The notes below the pieces were generated by a model. The model was given only the letters and a program-made list of their open reading frames with translations, had not been told where the DNA came from and ran no database searches. Positions 47,034-56,609 of a DNA stretch of 64,000 nt are shown one piece after another. The stretch comes from Vreelandella olivaria (lineage in GTDB: Bacteria; Pseudomonadota; Gammaproteobacteria; Pseudomonadales; Halomonadaceae). The stretch lies in NCBI RefSeq assembly GCF_023507745.1, contig NZ_JALPZO010000066.1:62001-126000 (forward strand), given 5' to 3'. Each line of letters begins with the position of its first letter. The first letter of the stretch is position 1. Position numbers and translations under genes: made by a program.

Positions 47034-48608
47034 ATGACTAATAACGACATCGTTCAAAAACTCTGGAATCTGTGTGACGTACTGCGCGATGACGGCATCA
47101 ACTATTCCGACTACGTCACCGAGCTGGTGCTGCTGCTGTTTATCAAGATGGTGCATGAGAATACCGAAGCGGGCATTCTGAAAAAGCACCCATTGCCGGA
47201 AGGTTGTCGCTGGACTGACCTGAACAATAGGTCCGGTATTAACCTGCTGGACGACTACAAACGTATTTTGCTCAGCCTCTCCAGTGGTCGCGATGGCACC
47301 GGCCGCTTAATTCATACCGACCCACTGATCAGCGCCGTGTACGCCGATGCGCAAACCCGCCTGCGGGAGCCGCGCCATTTAGAACAGATGATCAAAACCC
47401 TGGATCAGATCGACTGGTTCAGCGCGCAAAAAGATGGCCTGGGCGATTTATACGAAGGGCTGCTGGAGAAGAACGCCAGCGAAACCAAATCCGGTGCGGG
47501 CCAGTACTTCACGCCCCGAGCGCTGATCAACAGTATGGTACGTTGCTTAAAGCCCCAGCCCGGCGAGCTGATTCAAGACCCAGCAGCGGGCACCGCAGGC
47601 TTTTTAACCGCTGCCGACCAATACATCAAAGAGCACACAGATGACTTGGCAGACCTGGATGCCCAACAGCAACTGTTTCAGCAAAACAGAGCCTTTGTAG
47701 GCATTGAACTGGTGCCCGGCACCCGCCGCTTAGCGCTGATGAACTGCCTACTACACGATATGGAAGGCGACGATGAGGGCGTGGTGCATCTCGGCAACGC
47801 TCTAGGCCAAGCGGGCACAAGCCTCGACAAAGCCGATGTAATACTGGCCAACCCACCTTTCGGCACCAGTAAAGGGGGTGACGCCAGCATTACCCGCGAC
47901 GACCTAACATTTAAGACCAACAATAAGCAGCTCGCCTTTCTGCAGCATATTTACCGCAACCTAAAACCCGGTGGCCGCGCCGCTGTAGTTCTGCCGGATA
48001 ACGTGCTGTTTGAAGCGGGCGTGGGCACTGATGTGCGCCGTGACCTAATGGACAAGTGCAACCTGCACACCATCCTGCGCCTGCCCACCGGTATTTTTTA
48101 CGCCCAGGGCGTGAAGACCAATGTGCTGTTCTTCACCAAAGGATCGGCAAAAGACAAATATCAGGATACCGGCTGCACCGAGAACGTCTGGGTGTATGAC
48201 CTGCGCACCAATATGCCGAGCTTTGGCAAGCGCACGCCGTTCGGTAAGCAGCACCTAACACCCTTCGAAGCGGTTTATGGCGACGCCCCCAACGGCCAAA
48301 GCCCACGACAGGAAGGCGAGTGGTCGTTCAACGCCGAAGAGATCGCCGTCGATACGGATGCGATGGAAGAGAACCAAAACGTTGACGACGACCGCCTCGC
48401 TAAATCCCGCTGGCGCTGCTTCAGCCACGAATGGATTCGCGACACCAAGGGCGACTCGCTGGATATCAGCTGGCTCAAAGACAAGGACAGTGTGGATGCC
48501 GCTGACCTGCCCGAACCCAGCGTGCTGGCTGGTGAGGCGATGAGTGAACTGACAGCAGCTATTGGTGAGTTAGAAGCTCTGATCTCGGCCTTGGAGAATG
48601 AGGCATGA
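47034..48608 (+). CDS. hsdM: Type I DNA methyltransferase, HsdM subunit
   Basis: A 524-residue N6-adenine methyltransferase subunit. The N-terminal HsdM bundle covers about 1-150, with GQYFTPRALINSMV. The AdoMet motif DPAAGTAGFL is near residue 181 and the catalytic NPPFG near 272. The C-terminal helices (SELTAAIGELEALISALENEA) contact HsdS. Overlaps hsdS as ATGA. It modifies the host target sites and, with HsdR and HsdS, forms the restriction complex. Confidence 0.96.
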   Translation: MTNNDIVQKLWNLCDVLRDDGINYSDYVTELVLLLFIKMVHENTEAGILKKHPLPEGCRWTDLNNRSGINLLDDYKRILLSLSSGRDGTGRLIHTDPLISAVYADAQTRLREPRHLEQMIKTLDQIDWFSAQKDGLGDLYEGLLEKNASETKSGAGQYFTPRALINSMVRCLKPQPGELIQDPAAGTAGFLTAADQYIKEHTDDLADLDAQQQLFQQNRAFVGIELVPGTRRLALMNCLLHDMEGDDEGVVHLGNALGQAGTSLDKADVILANPPFGTSKGGDASITRDDLTFKTNNKQLAFLQHIYRNLKPGGRAAVVLPDNVLFEAGVGTDVRRDLMDKCNLHTILRLPTGIFYAQGVKTNVLFFTKGSAKDKYQDTGCTENVWVYDLRTNMPSFGKRTPFGKQHLTPFEAVYGDAPNGQSPRQEGEWSFNAEEIAVDTDAMEENQNVDDDRLAKSRWRCFSHEWIRDTKGDSLDISWLKDKDSVDAADLPEPSVLAGEAMSELTAAIGELEALISALENEA

Positions 48609-50005
48609 CTGCCCCAAACAACATACCAATAGGGTGGGCGCACTGCTCACTCGCCGATATCGTTACGCTAAATCCAAAGAATGAAGCAAACCCCGAGCAA
48701 GTGGCTGGATTCGTTCCCATGGCTTTGGCTCCTACTAGTTACCACGGCACTTTGCATTTTGAAGAGAAACTGTGGGGTGAAATTAAAAAGTCCTATACCA
48801 ACTTTGCAGATGGGGATGTCATATTCGCCAAAGTGACCCCTTGTTTCGAGAACGGCAAAGCTTCTATTGTTCGTGGTTTGCCTAATGGTATTGGAGCAGG
48901 CAGTTCAGAGTTTTATGTTCTCAGGCCTGCTAGCAAAAATATTTCATCAACACTGATTTTTTCGATCATTAAAAGTCAGCCTTTTATGCAGCAGGGCGCG
49001 CAGAACATGACCGGTGCTGTAGGCCTGCGCCGAGTTCCACGTGCTTATGTTGAAGCCTTTCCAATTGTGCTGCCTCCTGCTGCCGAACAAAAAGTCATCG
49101 CCGATCAACTCGACACCCTACTGACCCAGGTGGAAACCACCAAAGCCCGCCTTGAGAGCATTCCCGAGACCCTCAAACGCTTCCGTAAATCCGTGCTGAC
49201 AGCAGCGGTGAGTGGGCGGTTGACGGAGGAGTGGCTCAGAGAAAAAAGTACCCAAAAAGAATCATGGCCAATACTGACTGCTAAAGAAATCTGCGAAAAA
49301 GTTCAAAGTGGTTCCACACCTAAAAATAATCCATTCGAACAGAATGGCACTGTGCCATTTCTCAAGGTTTACAATATCGTTGACCAAAAAATTGATTTTG
49401 AGTATCGCTCACAGTTCATCACTGAGGAAGTTCATACTACAAAGCTAAAACGCTCTATCGGTTATCCGGGAGATATTCTGATGAATATCGTAGGGCCTCC
49501 TCTAGGAAAAGTTGCGATCCTTCCGGATACACACTCTGAATGGAATCTTAATCAAGCACTAACTCTATTTCGGCCGGATTCTGGGAAGTTACTACCCAAG
49601 TTTTTGTACTACGTCTTATGCGAAGGATCTTTAGTCCGAGACGTAACGCATGACCTGAAAGGTATTGTTGGCCAGGTAAATATTTCTCTGACCCAGTGCA
49701 GGGAAGCTAAGATTCCGTGCCCACCGTTGACAGAACAAACCGAAATCGTCCGCCGTGTGGATCAACTCTTCGCCCACGCCGACGGTATTGAGCAGCAAGT
49801 CAACCAGGCGCTGGCGCGGGTGAATCACCTCACCCAATCCATCCTCGCCAAGGCCTTTCGCGGCGAACTGACTGCCCAGTGGCGCGAAGATAATCCTGAG
49901 CTAATCAGCGGTGAGAACAGCGCCGAGGCGCTGCTGGAACGCATCAAGGCAGAGCGGGCGGCGAAAGTGCCAGCCAAACGGACAAGGAAGAAGGCAATAG
50001 CATGA
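48605..50005 (+). CDS. hsdS: Type I specificity subunit HsdS
   Basis: A 466-residue protein with the duplicated layout of HsdS. Target-recognition domain 1 is at about 5-155, central conserved helices at about 160-205 (EQKVIADQLDTLLTQVE, then LTAAVSGRLTEEW), TRD2 at about 220-375, and C-terminal helices from 378 (EQTEIVRRVDQLFAHAD, then AKAFRGELTAQWRE). The TRDs are clearly more AT-rich than the conserved parts, as expected for exchanged modules. The two half-sites recognised cannot be read from sequence. It overlaps the helicase gene as ATGA. Confidence 0.94.
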   Translation: MTAPNNIPIGWAHCSLADIVTLNPKNEANPEQVAGFVPMALAPTSYHGTLHFEEKLWGEIKKSYTNFADGDVIFAKVTPCFENGKASIVRGLPNGIGAGSSEFYVLRPASKNISSTLIFSIIKSQPFMQQGAQNMTGAVGLRRVPRAYVEAFPIVLPPAAEQKVIADQLDTLLTQVETTKARLESIPETLKRFRKSVLTAAVSGRLTEEWLREKSTQKESWPILTAKEICEKVQSGSTPKNNPFEQNGTVPFLKVYNIVDQKIDFEYRSQFITEEVHTTKLKRSIGYPGDILMNIVGPPLGKVAILPDTHSEWNLNQALTLFRPDSGKLLPKFLYYVLCEGSLVRDVTHDLKGIVGQVNISLTQCREAKIPCPPLTEQTEIVRRVDQLFAHADGIEQQVNQALARVNHLTQSILAKAFRGELTAQWREDNPELISGENSAEALLERIKAERAAKVPAKRTRKKAIA

Positions 50006-53000
50006 CACAGGCAGAGACCATCACTCCCTCGGCCCAACAGTGGCTTCGTTACTGGCGCAATTCGTTGGCGGACGCTGAGAGCGGCCGCGGGGCGCTGACC
50101 AAAAAGGAGCTGGGACAAACTGAGAGCCTGGAAAGTACCTTTTATCGTGAAGGGCGTCTGCCGCCCGAACATTCAGTGCTACAAAAGCTGTTCAAAGGTG
50201 AACCAGAATCCGTCCGGCTGGTACGGGTAATGTTACGGCCGGCGGTTTACAAGGTGCTGCAGGAACACGGGGCTAAAAAGCAGGCGCTTTTCCCCGATGT
50301 CATAACCCCCTTAATCTGTGGTTTATGGGTGTCCCGCGACGGTCATTTGATTCCCGCCGAGCCGCCTGTCATCCCCCGTGATCTTCTTCGCCCCCAGGCC
50401 GATGACCGCTTTACGTTGGCTGACGTTGCGGATCAGGATCGCTTCTTGAGCAAGGCTGAACCTAAGGTCTGGTCAGAGAGCGAAGCGCAAACGCTGCTTG
50501 AGAAAAGTGAGCAAGACGAACACCAGACACGATGGAAAACGTATTACAATATCTCGCGTCAATTGTTCGACGAGCTGTGCCCGAAAGAGTTGCTTAAAAC
50601 GGCATTCGTGAGCGCGGATGAAGCACGAATCGTCAAGGTTGATGAACAGCAGGGCGCTGCGCACCATATCATTAAGCTCTACGACTGGCTTTCCACCACA
50701 GATAAGCCATTGCCACTGCTAGACACCTATGCCCTGGCGAAGGTCGAACAGTACCAAGCTTGCGTAGAGCCATTATCGGGTATGTCGAACCGTCTTGGTC
50801 ACGCCAATACGCTATACCCCCTGGCAGTTGCCCAACGCGATGCGTTGGCACAGGTCATGGCGATGGAAGAAGGTGAGGTGCTGGCGGTCAACGGCCCACC
50901 GGGAACAGGGAAAACCACGTTCGTTCTGTCAGCCGTCGCTTCGCTATGGGTAAAAGCCGCGCTTGATCAGATAGAACCACCGTTGATTGTGGCAGCTTCA
51001 ACCAATAACCAGGCTGTCACCAATGTGCTTGAAGCCTTCGCCAAGGAGTTTGAAGAAACGGATGACGCCTTCGGTGGGCGCTGGCTGCCTGAGATCACCA
51101 GTTACGGCGGCTACTATCCGGCCCGTAGCAAAGAGAACGAGGCGGCAAAACACTATCAGACGCCATCGTTCTATCGCCGTATCGAATCGCCGGAGTATCT
51201 TGATAGCGCCGAGTCGCTGTTTATGCAACGTGCCCGCCAGGCCCTTGGTGATGAGACACTTGATCGTATAGATAGCGTCCGAGAGCAGCTCCATCAACGG
51301 CTGGAAAGTAAGCAGGCACAACTGTCTACCTTGCAACAGCACTGGACGGTATGAGAGGCGCTTCAAACACAGCTGATTAAAACGCTGGGAGATACGCCCG
51401 AGGAAACGCTAGCGCGCGAGCAGAAGGTACTCGCCGCTCTTCAAACGGATCACGATGCCATTCAGGCAGACCTCAAGCAGTGGCAACGCTTCTGTGCCGA
51501 AGAGCCAATATGGCTGTCACTGCTAGCCGTGCTACCACCGGTGGCCAAAAAGCGCAGTTTGAGACGAGAACTGTTTATCGATGAGCACCTTAGCGCTGAT
51601 ACGCAGCGGTTGATCGAGCAAGCGTCAGCGGCGAGCGCTCCAGAGTCCGTGTGAAACCATGGCTAGCTAAGCAGCGCGAGGCCATTGAGCAGAAAGCAGC
51701 CTTCCTGACAGAGTGCCAGCAATGGCAACAAGAGGCAGAACTGGCGACGGCAAAGCTCGAATCCGCTTATCGAGAGCTGAGCCTCGATGAATTACCGGCG
51801 TCTTTTGGCGCCTTTGATCAGAGGCTGGATACATCGCTGCGTTTTCACCTCTTCCAGCTGTCCGTGCATTACTGGGAGGCGCGTTGGCTCGAAGAGTGCG
51901 CGGAGCGTTCAGAGGAGCTGGCTGAACAAACGGCCAAAGGGCGTGAAAAGCCGGGCCTTAGTAAAGTGCGCCCCCGCTGGCGTCGACGCATGATGTTGAC
52001 TCCCTGCATCGTTTCGACGTTGCACTCGTTACCTTCACACATGACCCACAGCATATTTGAAGGCGAAGGCCAGTATCGGAACGAGTACCTCATCAATGAA
52101 ATTGACCTGCTGATTATCGATGAAGCGGGGCAGGTGGCCCCTGATGTGGCAGGAGCGTCCATAGCACTGGCCAAGCGGGTACTGGCCATTGGCGATGTGC
52201 ATCAGATTAAACCGGTTGCCACACAGTCACAGGCAGTCGATGTTGGCAACCTTTCTCATCAAGGTATCATGACAACCCTGGATGAGTATGAAGGGCTGCG
52301 TGAGGGTGGGCGCTCCGTGGTCGATGGCAGCGTGATGCGGATCGCTCAGCAGGCCAGCCGTTACCATTATCTCGAACAGGCCGAACCGGGTATGTTCCTG
52401 CGCGAGCATCGCCGCTGCCTAAACGACATCATCGCCTACTGCAATGACCTATGCTATCGAGGATTGCTGCAACCACTGCGCACCACATTGGCTACTGATC
52501 ACGAACTGCCGCCCTTTGGCTACGTGCATATTGATGGCCGGGCTGAGACACCACCTTCAGGCAGCCGTATTAACCGGCTTGAAGCGATCACGATAGCCGA
52601 ATGGCTGACAGACCAGCGTGATCGGCTGGAAGCAGTGCATGGCAAGCCACTGGAAAAGATTGTAGGCATCGTGACCCCTTTCAAGGCACAGGCCACATTG
52701 ATCGAGATCGAGTGCCGAGCACGGGATATAAAGGTAGGCCGCGGCGACGGTGAGATGACAGTCGGTACCGTGCATGCCCTGCAAGGAGCCGAGCGCCCTA
52801 TCGTCATTTTTTCAGCCGTATACTCGCGGCACGACGATGGCAACTTTATCGACCAAGACCCTTCGCTACTTAATGTAGCAGTATCACGAGCCAAGGATAG
52901 CTTCCTTGTGTTTGGCGATATGGATGTGATTGGTAGAGGTGCACGAGGAACGCCGCGCCACTTGCTTGCCCGATATCTGTTTAGCAACGAGCAAAACGAA

Positions 53001-53537
53001 CTAGCGTTTACCCCCAGCGTTGCTCGTCCTGATCTACTCGCGTTTTGCCAGACGCCTCGGATCATTAATGATTCTGAAGCGCATGATCAGTGCATTCGAG
53101 AGTTGCTTGAAACCGCTCGTCAATGGGTCGCCATGGTGTCTCCTTGGATCTCTTTAAGGCGTCTTAACGAAACGGGCCTACTGGAGGCGTTGCGCCAAGC
53201 TTCTCATCGAAATATCGCGATTACGATTTATACCGATCACCATTTCAATACCACCAGCAATAACGTGCCAGATGAAGGTAAAAAGCAGCGCTTTGAACAG
53301 TGCTGCAAAGCGTTATCAGAAATGGGACTGACCATTAACGTGGTTCATCAGGTACACAGCAAGCTGATCATGGCCGACGATAGGTTCTTTTGTGTGGGAT
53401 CTTATAACTGGGCCAGCGCAGCGCGAGAAGGCCTATATAAAAATATGGAAACTTCTATGCTCTATAGCGGGGATTTAAGTGAGGAAATACAGATTCAGTT
53501 AGCAGCGTTGGATGGACGTATTCTTTTAAGCAAATAA
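50002..53537 (+). pseudogene. SF1 helicase-phospholipase D fusion, broken by an in-frame TGA and a frameshift
   Basis: Full reading gives about 1178 residues. Part 1 (50002-51354) carries Walker A VNGPPGTGKTTFV near residue 297 and ends at TGA 51352-51354. The same frame stays open and protein-like to TGA 51652-51654. Part 2 continues in another frame to 53537; the shift must lie between 51585 and 51652, since that frame has a stop at 51582. Part 2 has the helicase box LLIIDEAGQVAPD, VGTVHALQGAE, LNVAVSRAKD and a C-terminal PLD motif HSKLIMAD with GSYNWA. The layout is Dna2/NAM7-like helicase plus nuclease. ATGA overlap with hsdS puts it in the operon. Sequencing error is possible, though two lesions within 300 bases favour decay. 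Confidence 0.82.
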
Positions 53538-53543
53538 TCAGGT

Positions 53544-53567
53544 AAAGCTCGGCTGAGGCCGAGCTTT
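53544..53567 (+). terminator. Hairpin terminator after the defence operon
   Basis: AAAGCTCGGC and GCCGAGCTTT form a perfect 10-base stem with a TGAG loop, starting seven bases after the helicase stop at 53537. There is only a weak T-rich tail. Position supports transcription termination of the operon. Confidence 0.72.
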
Positions 53568-53610
53568 AATCAATTACTCAATGTAAATAATTCCTACCCA
53601 CTATATTTCG

Positions 53611-53758
53611 TCATCTTGTAAGTTGCTTTTCAAAAAACGGCAACTAATGTGTTGCTATAAATCATAAAAGCAACTCAATTGATGACATCGCCATGCCGTT
53701 ACTGAATCAAATCAAAAAGCGCCGTGTTGCATTAGGCTTCAAACAGAGTGACATGCAA
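53611..53758 (+). repeat. Left copy of an XRE antitoxin promoter and gene start (imperfect direct repeat)
   Basis: This stretch is a diverged copy of 61587-61734. Both contain a nested inverted-repeat operator and the first 22 codons of an XRE gene; I count 10 differences in the 66 coding bases. Similarity stops abruptly at about 53758. Confidence 0.82.
53621..53675. promoter_or_regulatory. Nested inverted-repeat operator before the truncated XRE gene
   Basis: Outer arms AGTTGCTTTT (53621-53630) and AAAAGCAACT (53666-53675) are perfect inverses; inner arms GCAAC (53640-53644) and GTTGC (53651-53655) flank TAATGT. The same nested arrangement stands before the complete XRE gene at 61669, so it is probably the antitoxin's own operator. 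Confidence 0.65.
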
Positions 53759-53782
53759 AACGCCGGGCTCGCCATTGGCTAA
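53693..53782 (+). pseudogene. Truncated XRE-family antitoxin gene (first 22 codons)
   Basis: From the ATG at 53693 it reads MPLLNQIKKRRVALGFKQSD and MQ, nearly the same as the start of the complete XRE protein at 61669. After codon 22 (53758) the sequence becomes unrelated and hits TAA at 53780-53782. The helix-turn-helix is therefore lost. The break coincides with the 3' end of the minus-strand membrane gene, so the gene was cut by a rearrangement that brought in the catabolic island. Confidence 0.8.
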
Positions 53783-54536
53783 ACATGAACAAGCTGGTAC
53801 TAACAGCCAGCGAGGCGAGCAGGGCCAAAAGAAAGGTGGCCAGCGGGGTCACTGTACCAACCAAGGTAGCGGTGACCACGCCAAAAGCCACCAAACTTAG
53901 CATGCCCTGCTGCGCCATGCTCACGGTGGCGCGGGCCACCTCGACGCCATAGCGCTGGTGAAGGGTCCAGCCAATGGTGAGCAGGCCAATAGGGAAGCCC
54001 ACCAGAATGCCGGAAAGCAGTGGACCGGCATTGGCCGCCAGGGTTGTTGCGATGCTTACCAGCATACCGGCGAGCACGCCACGCAGAACCAGATCGAACC
54101 AGCCCGAGGCGGCTACCACCCTGGGCGGCGTCAGTCTGAGGTAGCGCTTCACAGTTTCGGCCAACAGTAGCGCCATGGTGTACATCAGCACCGCCATGGC
54201 CACCCCGCCCGGGAGCCGCGAGAACAGCAGCACCGCAGGTATCCAGCACAGCGTCGCCAGCGCCAGGCTGGCCCTGGCGCCCAGCCGCTTGGCCGAGACC
54301 ACGAAGCAGATAGTGAATACCAGCGTGGCGACCAGGGCGTGCAGGGTCGAGAGTACCGCCTCGCGAATAAACGCCGGCGACTGCTCCTGGAGCATGAAAA
54401 AGTAGCCGGGCCCCAGCACGATCGGCATGCCGGCAATAATGCCGCCTAGCCTGGGGCCCAGCTTGCCCACCGCGATGGACACGCCGATGACCACCGCCGC
54501 CGTGGCCACCAACTTGGCCGCCAGAACGCTCAGCAT
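53739..54536 (-). CDS. Hydrophobic membrane protein with internal repeat, C-terminus altered at a junction
   Basis: A 265-residue protein from the ATG at 54536, which lies seven bases inside the amidase gene end. It has eight to ten spans. Two similar segments, GKLGPRLGGIIAGMPIVLGP near residue 24 and NAGPLLSGILVGFPIGLLTI near 171, suggest an internal duplication as in many small transporters. The last six residues, FACHSV, are encoded by the antisense strand of the XRE fragment, so the natural C-terminus is lost or altered at about 53759. Family not recognised; a transport role in the TRAP/amidase cluster is possible. Confidence 0.66.
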   Translation of the reverse strand: MLSVLAAKLVATAAVVIGVSIAVGKLGPRLGGIIAGMPIVLGPGYFFMLQEQSPAFIREAVLSTLHALVATLVFTICFVVSAKRLGARASLALATLCWIPAVLLFSRLPGGVAMAVLMYTMALLLAETVKRYLRLTPPRVVAASGWFDLVLRGVLAGMLVSIATTLAANAGPLLSGILVGFPIGLLTIGWTLHQRYGVEVARATVSMAQQGMLSLVAFGVVTATLVGTVTPLATFLLALLASLAVSTSLFMFSQWRARRFACHSV

Positions 54537-55903
54537 CGTGGCTGTATGGTCTCTTCGATGGCCAGGGCCTGGCGCAGTAGCGTGGCATCTGTGCCGTTGC
54601 GGCCGACCAGCATCAGCCCGCAGGGCAGCTCTCCCGGAGCGTGGTTGGGCAGCGTGATAGCGCACAGGTCGAGCAGGTTAGCCACCGTCGGGTTGCGCAG
54701 CACCAGCAGGTTGAGCCGCGCATACTCCTCGTCACTGGCCACCTCCTCAAGGCGAGGCGGGGCCACCGGCACGGTGGGTGCCAATAGGCCATCGAATTCG
54801 GCAAGCCAGGCATCGGCCTGATGCTGACGTTCGCGACGACGCTGCAGCAGTTCGAGGTAATCCGCTGCGCTCAAGGCGGCGCCTTTCTCGATCCGCGAGC
54901 GAACGCGCGGGTCGTAGCGGTCGCCATGCTCGTGAAGCCATTGCCGGTGCAGGTAGTAGCTCTCGGCGGCGGTAAACCCACCCCCTTCCATCAGCTCCGG
55001 CAGGCTGGCCAGGACCGGCGCCGGGGCCTCGATGAGCGTAGCACCGGCCTCGCTCAGCAGTGTCAGGCTGCGGGTAAAGGCGTTTTCCACCGTTGCTTCC
55101 ATGCCGTCGAGCATGTAGTCACTAGGCACAACAAAGCGACGGCCCTTCAACGGCAGCGCGATGAGAGGCTGACAGGGCTGCCCGGCGAGCACCGCATCCA
55201 AGCGGGCGCAGCAGGTCACGCTGCGGGCGATGGGGCCGATCGAGTCCAGGCTGTCCGAGAGCGGCAAGACTCCCTGGCGCGGAACGCGAGCCTGGGTGGG
55301 CTTGAAACCGACCAGGCCACAAAAGGCCGCGGGGATACGTACCGAGCCGCCAGTGTCGGTGCCGATGGCCGCCGCCGCCATCCCCAGCGCCACTGCCACG
55401 GCAGAGCCTGAGGAGGATCCGCCGGGGATACGCCCCGGGGCGAGCGGATTGTCGGGAGTACCATAGTGGGGATTGAGCCCCAGCCCGGAGTAGGCGAACT
55501 CGGTCATGTTGGTATGTCCGGTCAGCACCGCTCCTTCACGGCGCAGTCGGGCGACGATAACCGCATCCCGCTCGGCCGCCGGCTGCCACCCCTGGGAGCC
55601 GGCATGGGTCACTTCGCCGGCCACATCGAACAGCGCCTTGAGGGCAATCGGCAACCCTGCCAGCTGCCCCGCCGGCACTCCGTCTGTACGCAGTCGGTCG
55701 GCGGCGGCCGCCTCGGCACGCGCGCTGCGCTCGAAGCGGCGGGTATAGACCTGGGCCTGGAGATCTTCCCGCTCATCGCTGTTCTTGAGGCAGACATTGA
55801 GCAGTTCACTGGCTTGCCAGCGACCGTCTCGCATGCCATCGAGCAGAACGTCGAGGGTCGCGGAGTGGCCCTGAAGCGGCTGCAAGGGCGTGGGGTGGCT
55901 CAT
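54530..55903 (-). CDS. Amidase-signature family hydrolase
   Basis: A 457-residue amidase. The signature GGSSSGSAVAVALGMAAAAI lies near residue 155 with the cis-Ser and nucleophilic Ser (the latter in GTDTGGSVRIPAA), and the catalytic Lys in IALKALFD near 80: the Ser-Ser-Lys triad is complete. It starts at the ATG at 55903, overlapping the DUF2848 stop as ATGA; a longer upstream frame is not protein-like. It hydrolyses an amide to acid and ammonia. Position in the TRAP operon suggests that the imported compound or its product is an amide. Confidence 0.88.
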   Translation of the reverse strand: MSHPTPLQPLQGHSATLDVLLDGMRDGRWQASELLNVCLKNSDEREDLQAQVYTRRFERSARAEAAAADRLRTDGVPAGQLAGLPIALKALFDVAGEVTHAGSQGWQPAAERDAVIVARLRREGAVLTGHTNMTEFAYSGLGLNPHYGTPDNPLAPGRIPGGSSSGSAVAVALGMAAAAIGTDTGGSVRIPAAFCGLVGFKPTQARVPRQGVLPLSDSLDSIGPIARSVTCCARLDAVLAGQPCQPLIALPLKGRRFVVPSDYMLDGMEATVENAFTRSLTLLSEAGATLIEAPAPVLASLPELMEGGGFTAAESYYLHRQWLHEHGDRYDPRVRSRIEKGAALSAADYLELLQRRRERQHQADAWLAEFDGLLAPTVPVAPPRLEEVASDEEYARLNLLVLRNPTVANLLDLCAITLPNHAPGELPCGLMLVGRNGTDATLLRQALAIEETIQPRC

Positions 55904-56577
55904 GCCACCACCGCCAGCGACTGGACGGCGTAGCGGTGCTCCAACTGGCGTCCGGTGACGGGATCCTCGAGCACCATGCGAAACGCCTCGGAGGCTCGCA
56001 CCCCGCCGATCACTGGCAGGGTACCGCACAGCATCACTTGGCCAGGTGCCAGCTGCGGCTGCTCAAGCCCGAAGCGCTTGAGCAGCTCGGCGGGATGCAG
56101 CAGCCCCGTCACGGCGCCTTGCTGGTAAAGGACTTCCTCGCCGTCGAAGGTGGCATAGGCGCTCATTTGCAGGCTGTCCCAATGCTCGATCACACTGTCC
56201 AGGCGCCACAGCTGCTGGCTGACCGGCTTGACGCAGACCTGCTTGGAATGTGCCACCGACCAGGCTTCAGCCTCTCGGTCGGTATGATCAGAGCCAATGC
56301 CCATCAGGGTGCCTTGGGGCGTGCCAATCAGCACGATTTCCACCTCCCCGCTAGAGGCCTCGCCGAGCACCTGAATATCAGCCGCGGTGATAAGCTGGTT
56401 GGCCGCGACGCGGTAGAACAGCGGCGTACTGGAAGGCGGTGTGACGCCAATCTCCTTGAGCTCCTCAATGTGCTCGTCAATGGCCGCCTGCTCGCGCCCG
56501 GCCCAGCCGGCAATGATCAGTTCCTGTACCTCGACGTCGATGGGTTGTGCTGTCTCTGCGAGATAAAACGTTGTCAT
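55900..56577 (-). CDS. DUF2848 family protein
   Basis: A 225-residue protein with the family layout I recall for DUF2848: VQELIIAGWAGREQAAIDEHIEELKEIGVTPPSSTPLFYRVA at the start, then GIGSDHTDREAE and a C-terminal GQVMLCGTLPVIGGVR. The fold is probably related to fumarylacetoacetate hydrolases, and the SDHTDRE motif may bind a metal. No reaction is established. AAGGAG lies five bases before the ATG. Translationally coupled to the amidase, so the two likely act in one pathway. Confidence 0.82.
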   Translation of the reverse strand: MTTFYLAETAQPIDVEVQELIIAGWAGREQAAIDEHIEELKEIGVTPPSSTPLFYRVAANQLITAADIQVLGEASSGEVEIVLIGTPQGTLMGIGSDHTDREAEAWSVAHSKQVCVKPVSQQLWRLDSVIEHWDSLQMSAYATFDGEEVLYQQGAVTGLLHPAELLKRFGLEQPQLAPGQVMLCGTLPVIGGVRASEAFRMVLEDPVTGRQLEHRYAVQSLAVVA

Positions 56578-56609
56578 GAGGACTCCTTTGTTGTAGGTGG
56601 TGTTCAGGG

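Noticed and set aside
53800..54588. Long minus-strand frame overlapping the membrane protein
   Set aside because: Arg/His/Gly-rich translation typical of a GC-rich shadow frame; the other frame has clear membrane spans and ends of neighbours fit it.
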